From Euryarchaeota archaeon UBA169 (lineage in GTDB: Archaea > Thermoplasmatota > Poseidoniia > MGIII > CG-Epi1): a stretch of DNA of 6,560 nt. Below the pieces are notes generated by a model that did not search any database, was not told the origin of the DNA, and saw nothing but the letters and a program-made list of their open reading frames with translations. The stretch covers positions 1-6,560 of the forward strand of contig DAEH01000016.1 of the NCBI GenBank assembly GCA_002497685.1, given 5' to 3'. The translations under genes were made by a program, and so were the position numbers. Below, one piece after another: positions 6,028 through 6,560 of this stretch (positions are counted from its first letter, which is position 1; each line of letters opens with the position of its first letter).

Positions 6028-6560
6028 ATGAAGAGCCCCTCAGATTTGAAAAATGATTATCGTTTTTGGGAAATTACTAAAGATTTAATTGATCAGTGTA
6101 TTGATATTACATTAAATTTAAGTCAAAGTGGCCACCCCGGTGGCTCTCGTTCCAAAGTTCACGGAATGTTAATTACTTTACTTTCAGGAGCTATGAGATG
6201 GGATATTAGAGATCCCACAAAGCGCTTTGCAGATAGATTTGTTTTGGTTGCAGGTCATGACAACCCAATGGTTTATGCGACTCTAGCAGTATTGAACGAG
6301 TCTCTTCGAATTAAGTTTGCCCAAACTCAAGATTCTAAATATTTAGTTAAGAATGGGGAAGAGTTTCAGTTGGTTTGGGAGGATTTGCTAACCTTAAGAC
6401 AAAACAAAGGGCTTCCAGGCCATGCAGAAATGGAAGGTAAAACATTATTTTTCAAAGCCAATACAGGACCAAGTGGTCACGGTTCTCCAGCTGCTGCAGG
6501 CGCTGCATTAGCGCATAAATTAGCAGGTTCTGAAGAAGTAAAAGTTTTTGCATTTGAAGG
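6028..6560 (+). CDS. Transketolase, N-terminal TPP-binding part (3' partial)
   Basis: The first 177 complete codons of a thiamine-diphosphate-dependent transketolase are present, and the frame runs off the window. The enzyme moves two-carbon ketol units between sugar phosphates, and in archaea it serves pentose supply. Recognisable motifs are S-G-H36-P-G-G-S-R-S (first cofactor/substrate histidine), L-V-A-G-H77-D-N-P-M-V-Y (equivalent of the S-N-G-H-G segment), G-L-P-G-H132-A-E-M, and N-T-G-P-S-G-H151-G, where the E. coli type has G-P-L-G-Q-G. The G-D-G diphosphate/Mg motif would begin just past the window edge (V-F-A-F-E-G). R-F-A-D-R-F-V-L before H77 is also typical. The ATG at 6028 is the first possible start: a TAA at 6001 closes the frame upstream and no other start codon lies between. 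It has its own promoter and no functional link to the preceding operon. Whether it is a single-chain or split transketolase cannot be told here. Confidence 0.9.
   Translation, partial: MKSPSDLKNDYRFWEITKDLIDQCIDITLNLSQSGHPGGSRSKVHGMLITLLSGAMRWDIRDPTKRFADRFVLVAGHDNPMVYATLAVLNESLRIKFAQTQDSKYLVKNGEEFQLVWEDLLTLRQNKGLPGHAEMEGKTLFFKANTGPSGHGSPAAAGAALAHKLAGSEEVKVFAFE

Noticed and set aside
6022..6029. AT-rich string next to the ATG (GAATATAT) as a TATA box
   Set aside because: It touches the start codon, so transcription from it would begin inside the transketolase coding region; the box at 6000-6007 has the right spacing.

Overview
The window looks archaeal and A+T-rich (roughly two thirds A+T by eye). 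The archaeal call rests on three things. The last gene has a BRE/TATA-like box about 24 bp upstream of its ATG, the layout of a leaderless archaeal transcript. The first protein has an exported region dense in N-glycosylation sequons, as in archaeal surface proteins. The MoxR protein carries the P-loop form P-G-L-A-K-T that I associate with archaeal MoxR proteins. An Asgard or other low-GC archaeal lineage is plausible, but nothing here fixes the phylum.

Bases 1-5984 hold five genes on the plus strand with almost no space between them (gaps of 1, 1 and 4 nt, then a 1-nt overlap), so they are very probably one operon. Its promoter and first codons lie upstream of the window. In order: (1) a 5'-truncated membrane-anchored protein with about four Ig-like/prealbumin-like extracellular repeats, one TM helix and a cytoplasmic DUF4129-like domain; (2) a DUF4350/GldG-like protein with a TM helix near each end of its extracellular domain and an EF-hand-like calcium loop; (3) a MoxR-family AAA+ ATPase with a TTG start; (4) a DUF58 membrane protein with a degenerate MIDAS; (5) an unrecognised membrane protein with about eight TM helices, preceded by the only strong Shine-Dalgarno sequence of the operon.

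This is an archaeal version of the widespread DUF4129-DUF4350-MoxR-DUF58 cassette. In that cassette a MoxR ATPase is thought to act as a chaperone or remodeller with a VWA-like DUF58 partner and membrane proteins. The notable departures are the fusion of DUF4129 to an Ig-repeat ectodomain, the calcium-type loop in the DUF4350 protein, the loss of the MIDAS serines in DUF58, and an unfamiliar polytopic protein as the last member. Together they suggest an envelope-spanning machine with its sensing or adhesive parts outside and its ATPase inside. The substrate is unknown.

Bases 5985-6027 form the only true intergenic gap and carry the promoter of an unrelated gene. That gene (6028 to the window end) is the N-terminal part of a thiamine-diphosphate-dependent transketolase with several departures from the Escherichia coli type motifs. 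No RNA gene, CRISPR array, mobile element or convincing terminator was seen, and no stretch over 300 bases lacks a gene.
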